Below, one piece after another: positions 30,459 through 37,306 of a stretch of DNA of 37,306 nucleotides. Source of the DNA: CALJEL01 sp041082235 (lineage in GTDB: Bacteria > Nitrospirota > Thermodesulfovibrionia > Thermodesulfovibrionales > CALJEL01); assembly GCA_041082235.1 (NCBI GenBank), contig JBDOIG010000008.1, positions 1 through 37,306 on the forward strand. Reading direction: 5' to 3'. Every line of letters starts with the position of its first letter. The first letter of the stretch is position 1. The notes under the pieces are model-generated. The model did no database searches, was not told where the DNA came from, and saw only the letters and a program-made list of their open reading frames with translations. A program made the translations under genes and the position numbers.

Positions 30459-32016
30459 GATACTGATCGCTGTACTCGCTGGCTTGACTGTTGCTATTTC
30501 TGTAAGTCTGACACTTTATGTTTTTTTGAAAAGATCTCTGAAAAGGCAGCAGGCTGCCCTTCAGGTAGAAAGAGAAAAACTTATTGAGGATGCAAGGAAA
30601 GAGGCTGAGGCTATTAAGAAAGAGGCAAGACTTGAGGCAAAAAATATTACCTATCAAGCAAAGGTTGATGCAGAAAAGGAGCTAAAGGAGAAAAGATATG
30701 AATTAAACCATCTTGAAAAAAGACTGAGGCAGAAGGAAGAGTCCCTTGAGAGAAAGTTTGAGCAGATTGAAAAAAAGGAGCAGGAGCTGAGCAGGCGGGA
30801 GAGGGAATTCCAGAACAAGGAAAGGGAGCTTAGTGAAAAGGAAAAAAGATATGAATCCCTTCTTAAGGAGCAGATGGCCTTACTGGAAAGAATATCAGGG
30901 ATGAGCGAGGAAGAGGCTAAAAAGGAATTTATAAGAAGGATAGAGGAGGAGATGAGGCTTGAGGCAGCAAGACTTGCGAAGAGGATAGAGGATGAGGCAA
31001 GGGAAAATGCCGAGAAAAAGGCAAAGGAGATAATAAGCTTTGCTGTTCAGAGATATGCAAGCGATTATATTGCTGATGAGACAGTAACTGCTGTGAGTCT
31101 TCCAAGTGATGAGATGAAGGGCAGGATTATAGGAAGGGAAGGAAGAAATATCCGTGCCCTTGAGGCTGCCACAGGTGTGGATTTAATTATAGATGATACC
31201 CCTGAGCTTGTTACACTTTCCTGTTTTGACCCGGTAAGGAGAGAGATAGCAAGGCTTTCTCTTGAGAGATTAATAACAGATGGCAGGATTCATCCTGCAA
31301 GGATAGAGGAGGTTGTTGAAAAGGTTAAAAGAGAGGTTGAGGCTGTTATAAAAGAAGAAGGCGAAAGGGCTGTGTTCGAACTCGGTCTCAGTGGAATACA
31401 TCCCGACCTTATAAAGATTATAGGAAGGCTTAAATACAGGACATCCTATGGCCAGAATGTCCTTCAGCATTCCCTTGAGGTTGCCCATCTTGCATCAATG
31501 ATGGCCTATGAACTGGGAGTGGATCCAAAATTTGCAAAAAGGGCAGGACTTCTTCATGACATAGGTAAGGCTGTTGACCATGAGGTGGATGGCCCGCATC
31601 AGGAAATAGGTGCAAACCTTGCAAGGAAATATGGAGAGAATCAGGCGATTATTAATGCCATACTTGTCCATCATGGAGATGGAGAGCCAGAGACGGTTGA
31701 GGCAGCACTTGTAGCAGCAGCAGATGCCCTTTCAGCAGCAAGACCTGGGGTGAGAAGGGAGAGCATAGAGAATTACCTTAAAAGATTAAAACAGCTTGAA
31801 GAGATGGCAATGTCATTCAAGGGAGTTCAGGCCTGTTATGCTATGCAGGCTGGAAGAGAGATAAGGATTATTGTTAAACCTGAAGAACTCTCTGATGAGG
31901 AGTGTGCCATGATTGCCAGAGACCTTTCCAAAAAAATAGAATCCCAGATGTCTTATCCGGGCCAGATAAAGGTGACAGTGATAAGGGAGACGAGGTATGT
32001 AGATTATGCAAGATAA
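30448..32016 (+). CDS. rny: Ribonuclease Y
   Basis: A 522-aa membrane-anchored endoribonuclease that starts bulk mRNA decay. It has an N-terminal membrane helix (about 4-27), a long coiled coil (about 30-200), a KH domain with GRIIGREGRNIRALEAATGV and the HD domain (LQHSLEVAHLASMMA, LLHDIGKAVDHEVDG, ILVHHGD, ADALSAARPGVRRES). Shine-Dalgarno GGAGG lies 7 nt before the ATG, within the end of rarA. It overlaps ymdB by 11 bp; the rny-ymdB pair is conserved in many bacteria. Confidence 0.97.
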   Translation: MTAEILIAVLAGLTVAISVSLTLYVFLKRSLKRQQAALQVEREKLIEDARKEAEAIKKEARLEAKNITYQAKVDAEKELKEKRYELNHLEKRLRQKEESLERKFEQIEKKEQELSRREREFQNKERELSEKEKRYESLLKEQMALLERISGMSEEEAKKEFIRRIEEEMRLEAARLAKRIEDEARENAEKKAKEIISFAVQRYASDYIADETVTAVSLPSDEMKGRIIGREGRNIRALEAATGVDLIIDDTPELVTLSCFDPVRREIARLSLERLITDGRIHPARIEEVVEKVKREVEAVIKEEGERAVFELGLSGIHPDLIKIIGRLKYRTSYGQNVLQHSLEVAHLASMMAYELGVDPKFAKRAGLLHDIGKAVDHEVDGPHQEIGANLARKYGENQAIINAILVHHGDGEPETVEAALVAAADALSAARPGVRRESIENYLKRLKQLEEMAMSFKGVQACYAMQAGREIRIIVKPEELSDEECAMIARDLSKKIESQMSYPGQIKVTVIRETRYVDYAR

Positions 32017-32797
32017 TCTGAGAGTCCTTTTTATAGGGGACATAGTCGGTAAACCTGGCAGGTCTGTTGTGAAGGCCCTCCTGCCAGGTTTAATTGACAA
32101 GTTGAAGATTAATTTTATTATTGCCAACGGTGAGAACGCAGCGGGTGGTTTTGGTATCACGGAAAAGGTTGCAAAGGAGCTCTTTCAATTGAAAATAAAT
32201 CTTATAACCACCGGCAATCATGTCTGGGATAAAAAGGAGGATATCCCCTATATTGCAAAGGAGCCCCATATATTGAGGCCCTTCAATTATCCCCCTGGGG
32301 TGCCCGGTCAGGGAAGTATCATTTATGCTTTCAATGGTTTGAAGATAGGGATTATTAATCTTGCAGGAAGGGTCTTTATGACACCTGTTGATTGCCCTTT
32401 CAGGACAGGACTTTCTGAGATCGAGAGGATCTCAAAGGAGACAAAGATAATAATAGTTGATTTTCATGCAGAGGCAACCTCAGAGAAGATGGCACTGGGA
32501 TATTATCTTGATGGTAAGGTGAGTGCTGTTATCGGGACGCACACACATGTACAGACAGCAGACGAAAGATTACTTCCAAAGGGCACTGCCTACATCACGG
32601 ATGTGGGTATGACAGGACCCCTTGAGTCCATCATAGGTATAGAGGTGCCTCAGATTATAGAAAGGTTTCTATATCAGATGCCGAAGAAATTTGAGGTGGC
32701 TAAAGGAAGGACTGTTTTTTCTGCTGTACTTATTGATATTAATACGAAAACCGGTCTTGCCAGGTCAATACAGAGGCTGTATCTGACAGGGCAATAG
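32006..32797 (+). CDS. ymdB: YmdB-type metallophosphoesterase (TIGR00282)
   Basis: A 263-aa phosphodiesterase. The metal ligands are visible in FIGDIVGKPGR, IANGENAAGGFGIT, TTGNHVWDKKE, DFHAEATSEKMA and GTHTHVQTADERLLP. The Bacillus subtilis homologue cleaves 2',3'-cyclic nucleotides and influences biofilm and motility choices. The start overlaps rny by 11 bp, with GAGGT in front. A repeat-like segment with a run of seven T follows and may help terminate transcription. Confidence 0.94.
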   Translation: MQDNLRVLFIGDIVGKPGRSVVKALLPGLIDKLKINFIIANGENAAGGFGITEKVAKELFQLKINLITTGNHVWDKKEDIPYIAKEPHILRPFNYPPGVPGQGSIIYAFNGLKIGIINLAGRVFMTPVDCPFRTGLSEIERISKETKIIIVDFHAEATSEKMALGYYLDGKVSAVIGTHTHVQTADERLLPKGTAYITDVGMTGPLESIIGIEVPQIIERFLYQMPKKFEVAKGRTVFSAVLIDINTKTGLARSIQRLYLTGQ

Positions 32798-32867
32798 GAG
32801 TCAGATGGGTAACATGGCAACGGGGCATGAGAAAAAACAGCTGAGATACTCTAAACTAAGACTTTGC

Positions 32868-32900
32868 TGTAAAGCCCTTTCGGCAGGCCTGCTTTTTTTA
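32868..32900 (-). repeat. Possible Family 3 repeat, copy 4 (diverged)
   Basis: On the minus strand TAAAAAAAGCAGGCCTGCC, then GAAAGGGCTTTACA, lines up with copy 3 (TAGAAATAGCAGGATATGCC, GAAAAGCCTTTATA). On the plus strand it ends in GCTTTTTTT and could act as a weak terminator for ymdB. Confidence 0.4.
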
Positions 32901-32936
32901 GTAAGAATCCCTCAGAGGTTTTATCGCCGGGAGGGG

Positions 32937-33332
32937 ATGATTTTCTTTATATTGTTTTCTATCTTTATACTTTCCTGCACAGCCCCGTCTGTGAAGTTCC
33001 CTGAGACGCCAATTCAGGAACCGAGGCTGGAGATAACAAGGGCAATGCTTGTTGCCAATGGCAGGCTCATAGAGATAAGGTACATGATATATGGTGACCT
33101 GAAAGCAAGGCCCTTGAATCCGAAAGAAACATATGTAATTGATGAGTCCACAGGAGAACTTTTTTTTATTGAAAAACCTCCCAGACTTACAGGTGGTAAC
33201 AGAAATATACCTCCTTCTTATATCATTATTTCTAATAATAAAGGTCTTGTAAAGAAAGGTGCCTTGATAACCGTGGTTATAGGGGGTCTCAGACAGGAAC
33301 ACATAAAAGTTGAGGAGCAGGTTATGTATTAG
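32937..33332 (+). CDS. Small uncharacterised lipoprotein
   Basis: A 131-aa protein. ATG 32937 follows GGGAGGGG and gives a textbook lipoprotein signal peptide, MIFFILFSIFILSC, with Cys14. The longer form from 32805 would translate the repeat-containing gap and bury the signal sequence, so it is rejected. The mature part is beta-rich (LEITRAMLVANGRLIEIRYMI, TYVIDESTGELFFIEKPP, ITVVIGGLRQEHIKVEEQVMY) and resembles small periplasmic folds of unknown function. It ends 11 bp inside the convergent larC. Confidence 0.7.
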   Translation: MIFFILFSIFILSCTAPSVKFPETPIQEPRLEITRAMLVANGRLIEIRYMIYGDLKARPLNPKETYVIDESTGELFFIEKPPRLTGGNRNIPPSYIIISNNKGLVKKGALITVVIGGLRQEHIKVEEQVMY

Positions 33333-34461
33333 GTATCTCCCTCTTGACCCTTTCCATGACCTCCTGTATAGATAATCCTTTTTCCTTTGCAATATTCTTT
33401 ATGTCCTCATATTCAGGCATTATCCTCTTTGTATCATCCCATTCAGCAATCTTTATCCTCACATTGCCAAGGCTTGAGGAGAAATTTTCTATCCTTCTGG
33501 GAAGATTCAACCTTCCCACCCTGTAATATCTCATACCCAGTGTTGTGGTCTCCTTAAAAATTATCTGGGATAGGGGTTTTAAGTATTCCTCTTTACATAG
33601 TACAGATAATTTTTGAGCTGGTCTTGATTTCTTCATTATTATATTTTCAATATATACATCAAGGGCACCCTTTTCAAGGAGTAAATCAATCAGATATTCA
33701 TAGAACTGGGGATTCATGTCATCTATATTCGTCTCTATGATAAAGAACGATTCAGTGTTTGAGTCTTCAGGCTCTCCTATAATAAGCCTCAATACATTGG
33801 GCCAGTCTCCAAGATCTCTTGACCCGGCACCATAACCAATTTTGCTGAGTTTTATTGAGGGCATTTGTGATGGGATGGCAAGGCCTTTGAGGAGGCTGGC
33901 ACCTGTAGGAGTTATAAGTTCAGCCTCAGGCCCTGAAGATATAAGGGTAAAACCTTTAAGAAGCTCAAGTGTTGCTGGAGCAGGCACAGGAAGTATTCCA
34001 TGGGCTGATTTGATAAAACCCCTCCCCGTATTCACTTGAGATGCGTAGAGTTTTTTAATACCAAGTATTTTAAGTCCTCTGAGACTCCCGAGGATATCTA
34101 TGATGGTATCAAGGGAGCCCAGTTCATGAAGATGGACATCCTCTGGCTTGATCCCGTGAATCCTTGCCTCTGCCTCAAAAAGGTTTTCTATTATCTTTAA
34201 TGCCTTGAGCCTTATATCTTCTGAATCCTCTGACTGAAGAATCAGAGTCCTGAAATCCTTTAAAGAATGAATTTTTTTATTGTCAAAGGATAATTCAATA
34301 GCTGTAGCTTTAATACCAGACCTTTGTATTTTTTTAACCTTTATTTCAACAGAAAAGGGAAGTCCCTTCACAAGCTCTTCTGGAGGAACACCAGCATCAA
34401 TTAGGGCACCAAGAAACATATCGCCACTTATACCAGAGAAACAATCAAGATAGGCAATCAT
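33322..34461 (-). CDS. larC: Nickel pincer cofactor biosynthesis protein LarC
   Basis: A 379-aa LarC, the enzyme that inserts nickel into the pincer nucleotide cofactor of lactate racemase and related enzymes. Family features: MIAYLDCFSGISGDMFLGAL, EDVHLHELGSLDTIIDILG, VNTGRGFIKSAHGILPVPAPAT split over this region, ELITPTGASLL, IGYGAGSRDL and NIDDMNPQFYEYL. It is not split by the frameshift seen in some larC genes. No larB, larE or larA lies in the window. No Shine-Dalgarno precedes the ATG. It is the last gene of the EF-G paralogue operon. Confidence 0.93.
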   Translation of the reverse strand: MIAYLDCFSGISGDMFLGALIDAGVPPEELVKGLPFSVEIKVKKIQRSGIKATAIELSFDNKKIHSLKDFRTLILQSEDSEDIRLKALKIIENLFEAEARIHGIKPEDVHLHELGSLDTIIDILGSLRGLKILGIKKLYASQVNTGRGFIKSAHGILPVPAPATLELLKGFTLISSGPEAELITPTGASLLKGLAIPSQMPSIKLSKIGYGAGSRDLGDWPNVLRLIIGEPEDSNTESFFIIETNIDDMNPQFYEYLIDLLLEKGALDVYIENIIMKKSRPAQKLSVLCKEEYLKPLSQIIFKETTTLGMRYYRVGRLNLPRRIENFSSSLGNVRIKIAEWDDTKRIMPEYEDIKNIAKEKGLSIQEVMERVKREIPNT

Positions 34462-34479
34462 TTTTATTTAAAAAAATAT

Positions 34480-35061
34480 TTATTGTAAGTCTTCATCATC
34501 CTGAGGGATTATCTGTGCTGGCTGTGGAATCTCATCAGGCGCAGGACCTGTTTGAGGAGCTCGTGGTACTGATGGTATCCTTGGCCTTGGTGTAACAGGT
34601 CTCTGGGGAATCTGTCTTGGCAGTCCCTGAGGTGGTTGTTCTGCTGAAGAAAGGACCTCAAGCTTTTTGATACCTCCTCTTTCATCATAATAGATGTTGT
34701 AATTCCTTTCCTGGATTATGTTCATTATCCGGTGGATGGTATCCTCAGGAGAAAGTCCTTCTATCAGAGTTGATATTTTGGTTGATGATGAACTCATGGA
34801 GAGCTCAAAGCCTGCCTCCTGTGCCAGTCTGGTAAGTACTTCTCTGAGATTTGCTCCATCAGCCTTGAGATATACTTTATTGTCTTCAAACTTAACTTCA
34901 AAGTTCTCAGATCTGGTATCTACCGGGAGGGGGTTTTCTATAACAGGAGGTTGAAAGAGAGGAGCTGGTGGTGGCACAGATGATGTTGCTTCCTGTCCGT
35001 GGGAGGTTGCTCCTGATATTAAGAGCACAATTAATAATATTAAAACAGCCCTTTTATTCAT
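34480..35061 (-). CDS. Periplasmic protein with solo STN/secretin-N-like domain
   Basis: A 193-aa exported protein with a signal peptide (MNKRAVLILLIVLLISGATS). After a Pro-rich linker, residues about 55-135 read like the short STN/N0 domain of secretins and TonB receptors (VYLKADGANLREVLTRLAQEAGFELS, in parts; then TIHRIMNIIQERNYNIYYD). The tail is Pro/Gln/Arg-rich and disordered. There is no secretin pore or TonB barrel, so it may be an adaptor or pilotin-like partner of such a system. It overlaps the EF-G paralogue by 8 bp and is followed 18 bp later by larC. Confidence 0.65.
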   Translation of the reverse strand: MNKRAVLILLIVLLISGATSHGQEATSSVPPPAPLFQPPVIENPLPVDTRSENFEVKFEDNKVYLKADGANLREVLTRLAQEAGFELSMSSSSTKISTLIEGLSPEDTIHRIMNIIQERNYNIYYDERGGIKKLEVLSSAEQPPQGLPRQIPQRPVTPRPRIPSVPRAPQTGPAPDEIPQPAQIIPQDDEDLQ

Positions 35062-37144
35062 TTTCAGCTTTTTTAGCAGCCTGTCTTTCCTGGATTATCT
35101 TCTGGGCAATATGTGTTGGAACCTCATCATAATGAGAGAATTCCATTGAATAGAGTCCTCTCGCAGAGGTTATACTCTGAAGCTGGTTTGCATAGGTGAG
35201 CATCTCAGCCATTGGTACCAGGGCAAGTATCTTCTGGTTTCCTCCTGCCTGTGGCTCCACTCCCTGAACCTTTCCCCTTCTTGCATTGAGGTCACCTATG
35301 ACTGCACCAAGGGTGTCATCAGGCACTATAACCTCCACCTTCATTATGGGTTCAAGGAGAACAGGCCTTGCCTCCTGAGCTGCCTTTTTAAAGGCAAGGC
35401 TTCCAGCAATCTTGAAGGCAAGTTCTGAGGAATCAACTGAATGATAGGAACCGTCATAAAGGGTAACCTTTATATCAACCATTGGATAACCAGCAAGCAC
35501 ACCTTCATGCATTGCCTCTATAACACCTTTTTCAACAGCAGGGATATATTGTCTTGGAATTACTCCACCGACAATCTTATCAACAAATTCATAACCACCG
35601 TTTCTTGTAAGGGGTTCAAGCTCAAGCCAGCAATCACCATACTGGCCTCTACCTCCTGACTGTTTTTTATATTTTCCCTGTGCCTTTGCAGAGGTTTTTA
35701 TAGTTTCCCTGTAAGGTATTTTAGGAGTTTTAAGTGTGACCTCCACACCATATTTTCTCTTGAGCTTCTCAAGGGCGATCTCTATATGAACCTGTCCCAT
35801 TCCTGATATTATCATCTCCTTTGTTTCATCATCCCTGTGGAATCTTAATGTGGGATCTTCCTCAAGTATCCTCTGAAGCCCTGCACTTACCTTTTCTTCA
35901 TCACCTTTTGACTTTGGTGCAATTGCATATGAAAGGATAGGATCAGCAAACTTCACCTTTTCAAATACAATGGGCAAGGACTCATCTGATAAGGTATCTC
36001 CTGTGGATGTATCCTTAAGTTTTGCTGTAACACCCATGTCACCAGCACCTATCACACCTGCAGGAATCTGTTTTTTGCCAATAACATAAAAAACCTGTCC
36101 AACCCTTTCCTTTGTATTTGTTACAGTGTTAAGGACTGTGGAATCTGCCTTTAATGTACCTGAATAAACCCTGAAAAAGGTAAGCTTCCCTGCGTAGGGA
36201 TCTGATATGGTCTTAAAGACATAGGCAGAAAGAGGTTCCCCTGGTGAGGGTTTTTTTGAAATCTCTTTTCCGTCCTTTAGATTTTTTCCTTTTATCGGTA
36301 CTATTCTTGCCATATCCAGGGGTGAGGGCAGACAGAGAAGAACTGTATCCATGAGTTCCCTGACACCAATATTCTTTACTGCAGAACCACATATGACAGG
36401 TATAAATCTTCTTGTTAAAGACCCTTCTCTGATTCCATTAAGAAGCTCTTCTTCAGAGAGGTCTCCTTTTTCAAGATACTTTTCAAGTAATATATCATTT
36501 GACTCAGCAATCTTCTCAACGAGCTTTTTCCTGTAAACCTCTATCTCAGGTATTGATGGAAGGGGTGAGTCAACAGGTCTTGAGTTTTCGTATACATAGG
36601 CCTTGAGCTTTATAAGGTCAACAAGGCCCTTAAAGGCAGGCCCTTCTCCAATGGGTAGGTTCAGTGGTATCGCCTCTGTATCAAAGGACTTTTCAAGTTC
36701 TCCTGTAGCCCTGTAAAAGTTTGCATTCTCTTTGTCCATTTTATTTATAAAGACAATCCTCGGAATCTCAAACTCACAGGCATATTTCCATATCTTTTCA
36801 GTCTCTGCCTTTACACCTGAAAGGGCACTTACGATAAGTACAGCACCATCTGAGACCCTGAGACATCCTCTTGTATCTTCAAGAAAATTGATAAAACCAG
36901 GTGTATCTATGATATTCAACTTGTGACCATTATATTCGCAATAGGCAAGGCTTGAGCTCAGTGATATCTTTCTGGCTATCTCTTCAGGCTCATAGTCTGT
37001 GGTGGTGTTTCCGCTTTCAACTGAGCCAAGTCTGTCAATGGCACCTGCATTAAAAAGGATTGCCTCTGTAAGGGATGTCTTCCCAGCACCTCCGTGGGCA
37101 ATAATGGCTACGTTTCTTAGTTTGTCAACTTCATAGAGGGCCAT
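35054..37144 (-). CDS. fusA: Elongation factor G paralogue
   Basis: A 696-aa translational GTPase with all five EF-G domains. The P-loop reads AHGGAGKTSL instead of the AHIDAGKTT of canonical EF-G, and switch 2 is DTPGFINFLED instead of DTPGHVDF. NKMD is intact. Domain IV has GGRGQYGDCWLELEPL. These changes place it with the EF-G-like (FusA2/EF-G II-type) proteins often labelled fusA, so it may not be the main translocase; canonical fusA would be expected in the str operon elsewhere. The switch 2 His that promotes GTP hydrolysis is replaced by Phe. Shine-Dalgarno GGAGGA precedes the ATG. It leads an operon with the STN protein and larC. Confidence 0.85.
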   Translation of the reverse strand: MALYEVDKLRNVAIIAHGGAGKTSLTEAILFNAGAIDRLGSVESGNTTTDYEPEEIARKISLSSSLAYCEYNGHKLNIIDTPGFINFLEDTRGCLRVSDGAVLIVSALSGVKAETEKIWKYACEFEIPRIVFINKMDKENANFYRATGELEKSFDTEAIPLNLPIGEGPAFKGLVDLIKLKAYVYENSRPVDSPLPSIPEIEVYRKKLVEKIAESNDILLEKYLEKGDLSEEELLNGIREGSLTRRFIPVICGSAVKNIGVRELMDTVLLCLPSPLDMARIVPIKGKNLKDGKEISKKPSPGEPLSAYVFKTISDPYAGKLTFFRVYSGTLKADSTVLNTVTNTKERVGQVFYVIGKKQIPAGVIGAGDMGVTAKLKDTSTGDTLSDESLPIVFEKVKFADPILSYAIAPKSKGDEEKVSAGLQRILEEDPTLRFHRDDETKEMIISGMGQVHIEIALEKLKRKYGVEVTLKTPKIPYRETIKTSAKAQGKYKKQSGGRGQYGDCWLELEPLTRNGGYEFVDKIVGGVIPRQYIPAVEKGVIEAMHEGVLAGYPMVDIKVTLYDGSYHSVDSSELAFKIAGSLAFKKAAQEARPVLLEPIMKVEVIVPDDTLGAVIGDLNARRGKVQGVEPQAGGNQKILALVPMAEMLTYANQLQSITSARGLYSMEFSHYDEVPTHIAQKIIQERQAAKKAENE

Positions 37145-37227
37145 AACTTCCTCCTTTTAGATTGGGGATATAGCAATAAGTGATTTAAGGTCTCAAACAT
37201 TAATTTAGGATAACAATAAATCCTTTT

Positions 37228-37306
37228 GAAGTCAATGAGACCAAATCCACCTTCGGGATGGAAAAAGCAGGCTTTAGTTCAGGAAAGTACACGCTCCACC
37301 ACAGGG
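37228..37306 (+). ncRNA. rnpB: Probable 5' end of RNase P RNA (partial at window edge)
   Basis: GAAGTCAATGAGACC resembles the P1/P2 start of class A RNase P RNA; a CCACC-TTCG-GGATGG hairpin stands where P3 is expected, and AGGAAAGT (37281-37288) followed by CGCTCCACCACAGGG matches the conserved P4 region (GAGGAAAGTCCGGGCTCC-type). The base after AAAGT is A where nearly all bacteria have C. Only 79 nt are available, so the call is tentative. Confidence 0.5.

Noticed and set aside
32805..32936. Longer N-terminus for the small lipoprotein
   Set aside because: It would translate a repeat-like gap and hide the signal peptide; ATG 32937 has a strong Shine-Dalgarno and lipobox.
32898..33392. 164-codon frame on the minus strand
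   Set aside because: Antisense to the small lipoprotein and overlapping the end of larC; no protein features.

Overview
The window reads as an ordinary chromosomal stretch of a diderm, probably anaerobic bacterium. It has lipoproteins with a lipobox, an OmpA-type cell-wall protein, an Slp-type outer-membrane lipoprotein, a ferredoxin-fused EtfA, radical SAM chemistry, RNase Y and class I housekeeping RNAs. The gene families and the low-to-middling GC would fit a Nitrospirota (Thermodesulfovibrio-like) genome, but that is an impression from gene content, not something the sequence proves. No phage, integrase, transposase or CRISPR array was seen.

Layout. 1-848: end of an unknown gene plus an unrecognised 258-aa protein. 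878-4115 (minus): overlapping operon of OmpA-like lipoprotein, PflX-like radical SAM protein and beta-CASP metallo-beta-lactamase protein. 4199-9586 (plus): two FtsX/MacB-type permeases, an ABC ATPase, a DUF2318 membrane protein and a ResB-like membrane protein, resembling the accessory half of P19/FTR1-type iron uptake loci. 9587-14680: an accessory island of secreted beta-helix (pectin-lyase-like) genes and truncated TPR genes that have been shuffled together, bracketed by a 52-bp direct repeat. 14680-20184: Slp lipoprotein, 2TM-RCK potassium channel, A-type Fe-S carrier and a 1098-aa multidomain sensor kinase with an N-terminal nucleotide-binding Rossmann domain. 20645-25394: etfB, ferredoxin-etfA, fabD and a PilZ/DUF4388/DnaJ/TPR protein. 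25463-28801: FmdB zinc ribbon, TIM-barrel sugar epimerase-like protein, MidA-like methyltransferase, DUF2007 protein, ihfA, MerR regulator and tRNA-Pro(GGG). 28845-33332: 6S RNA, then rarA-rny-ymdB and a small lipoprotein. 33322-37144 (minus): EF-G paralogue, solo secretin-STN-like protein and larC. 37228-end: probable 5' end of the RNase P RNA.

The most notable signal is not a gene cluster but a set of short dispersed palindromic elements. Family 1 (about 48 bp, four copies) is inserted in frame inside two adjacent protein genes, adding a similar peptide of about 16 residues to each, and lies just upstream of two other start codons, always in the same orientation relative to the gene. Family 2 is a double-hairpin element present at two loci. 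Family 3 is a roughly 40-bp repeat with TATAAAGG/CCTTTATA ends, with a copy splitting etfB from etfA. Together they look like a population of small non-autonomous elements similar in behaviour to the Rickettsia palindromic elements and REP/MITE sequences.
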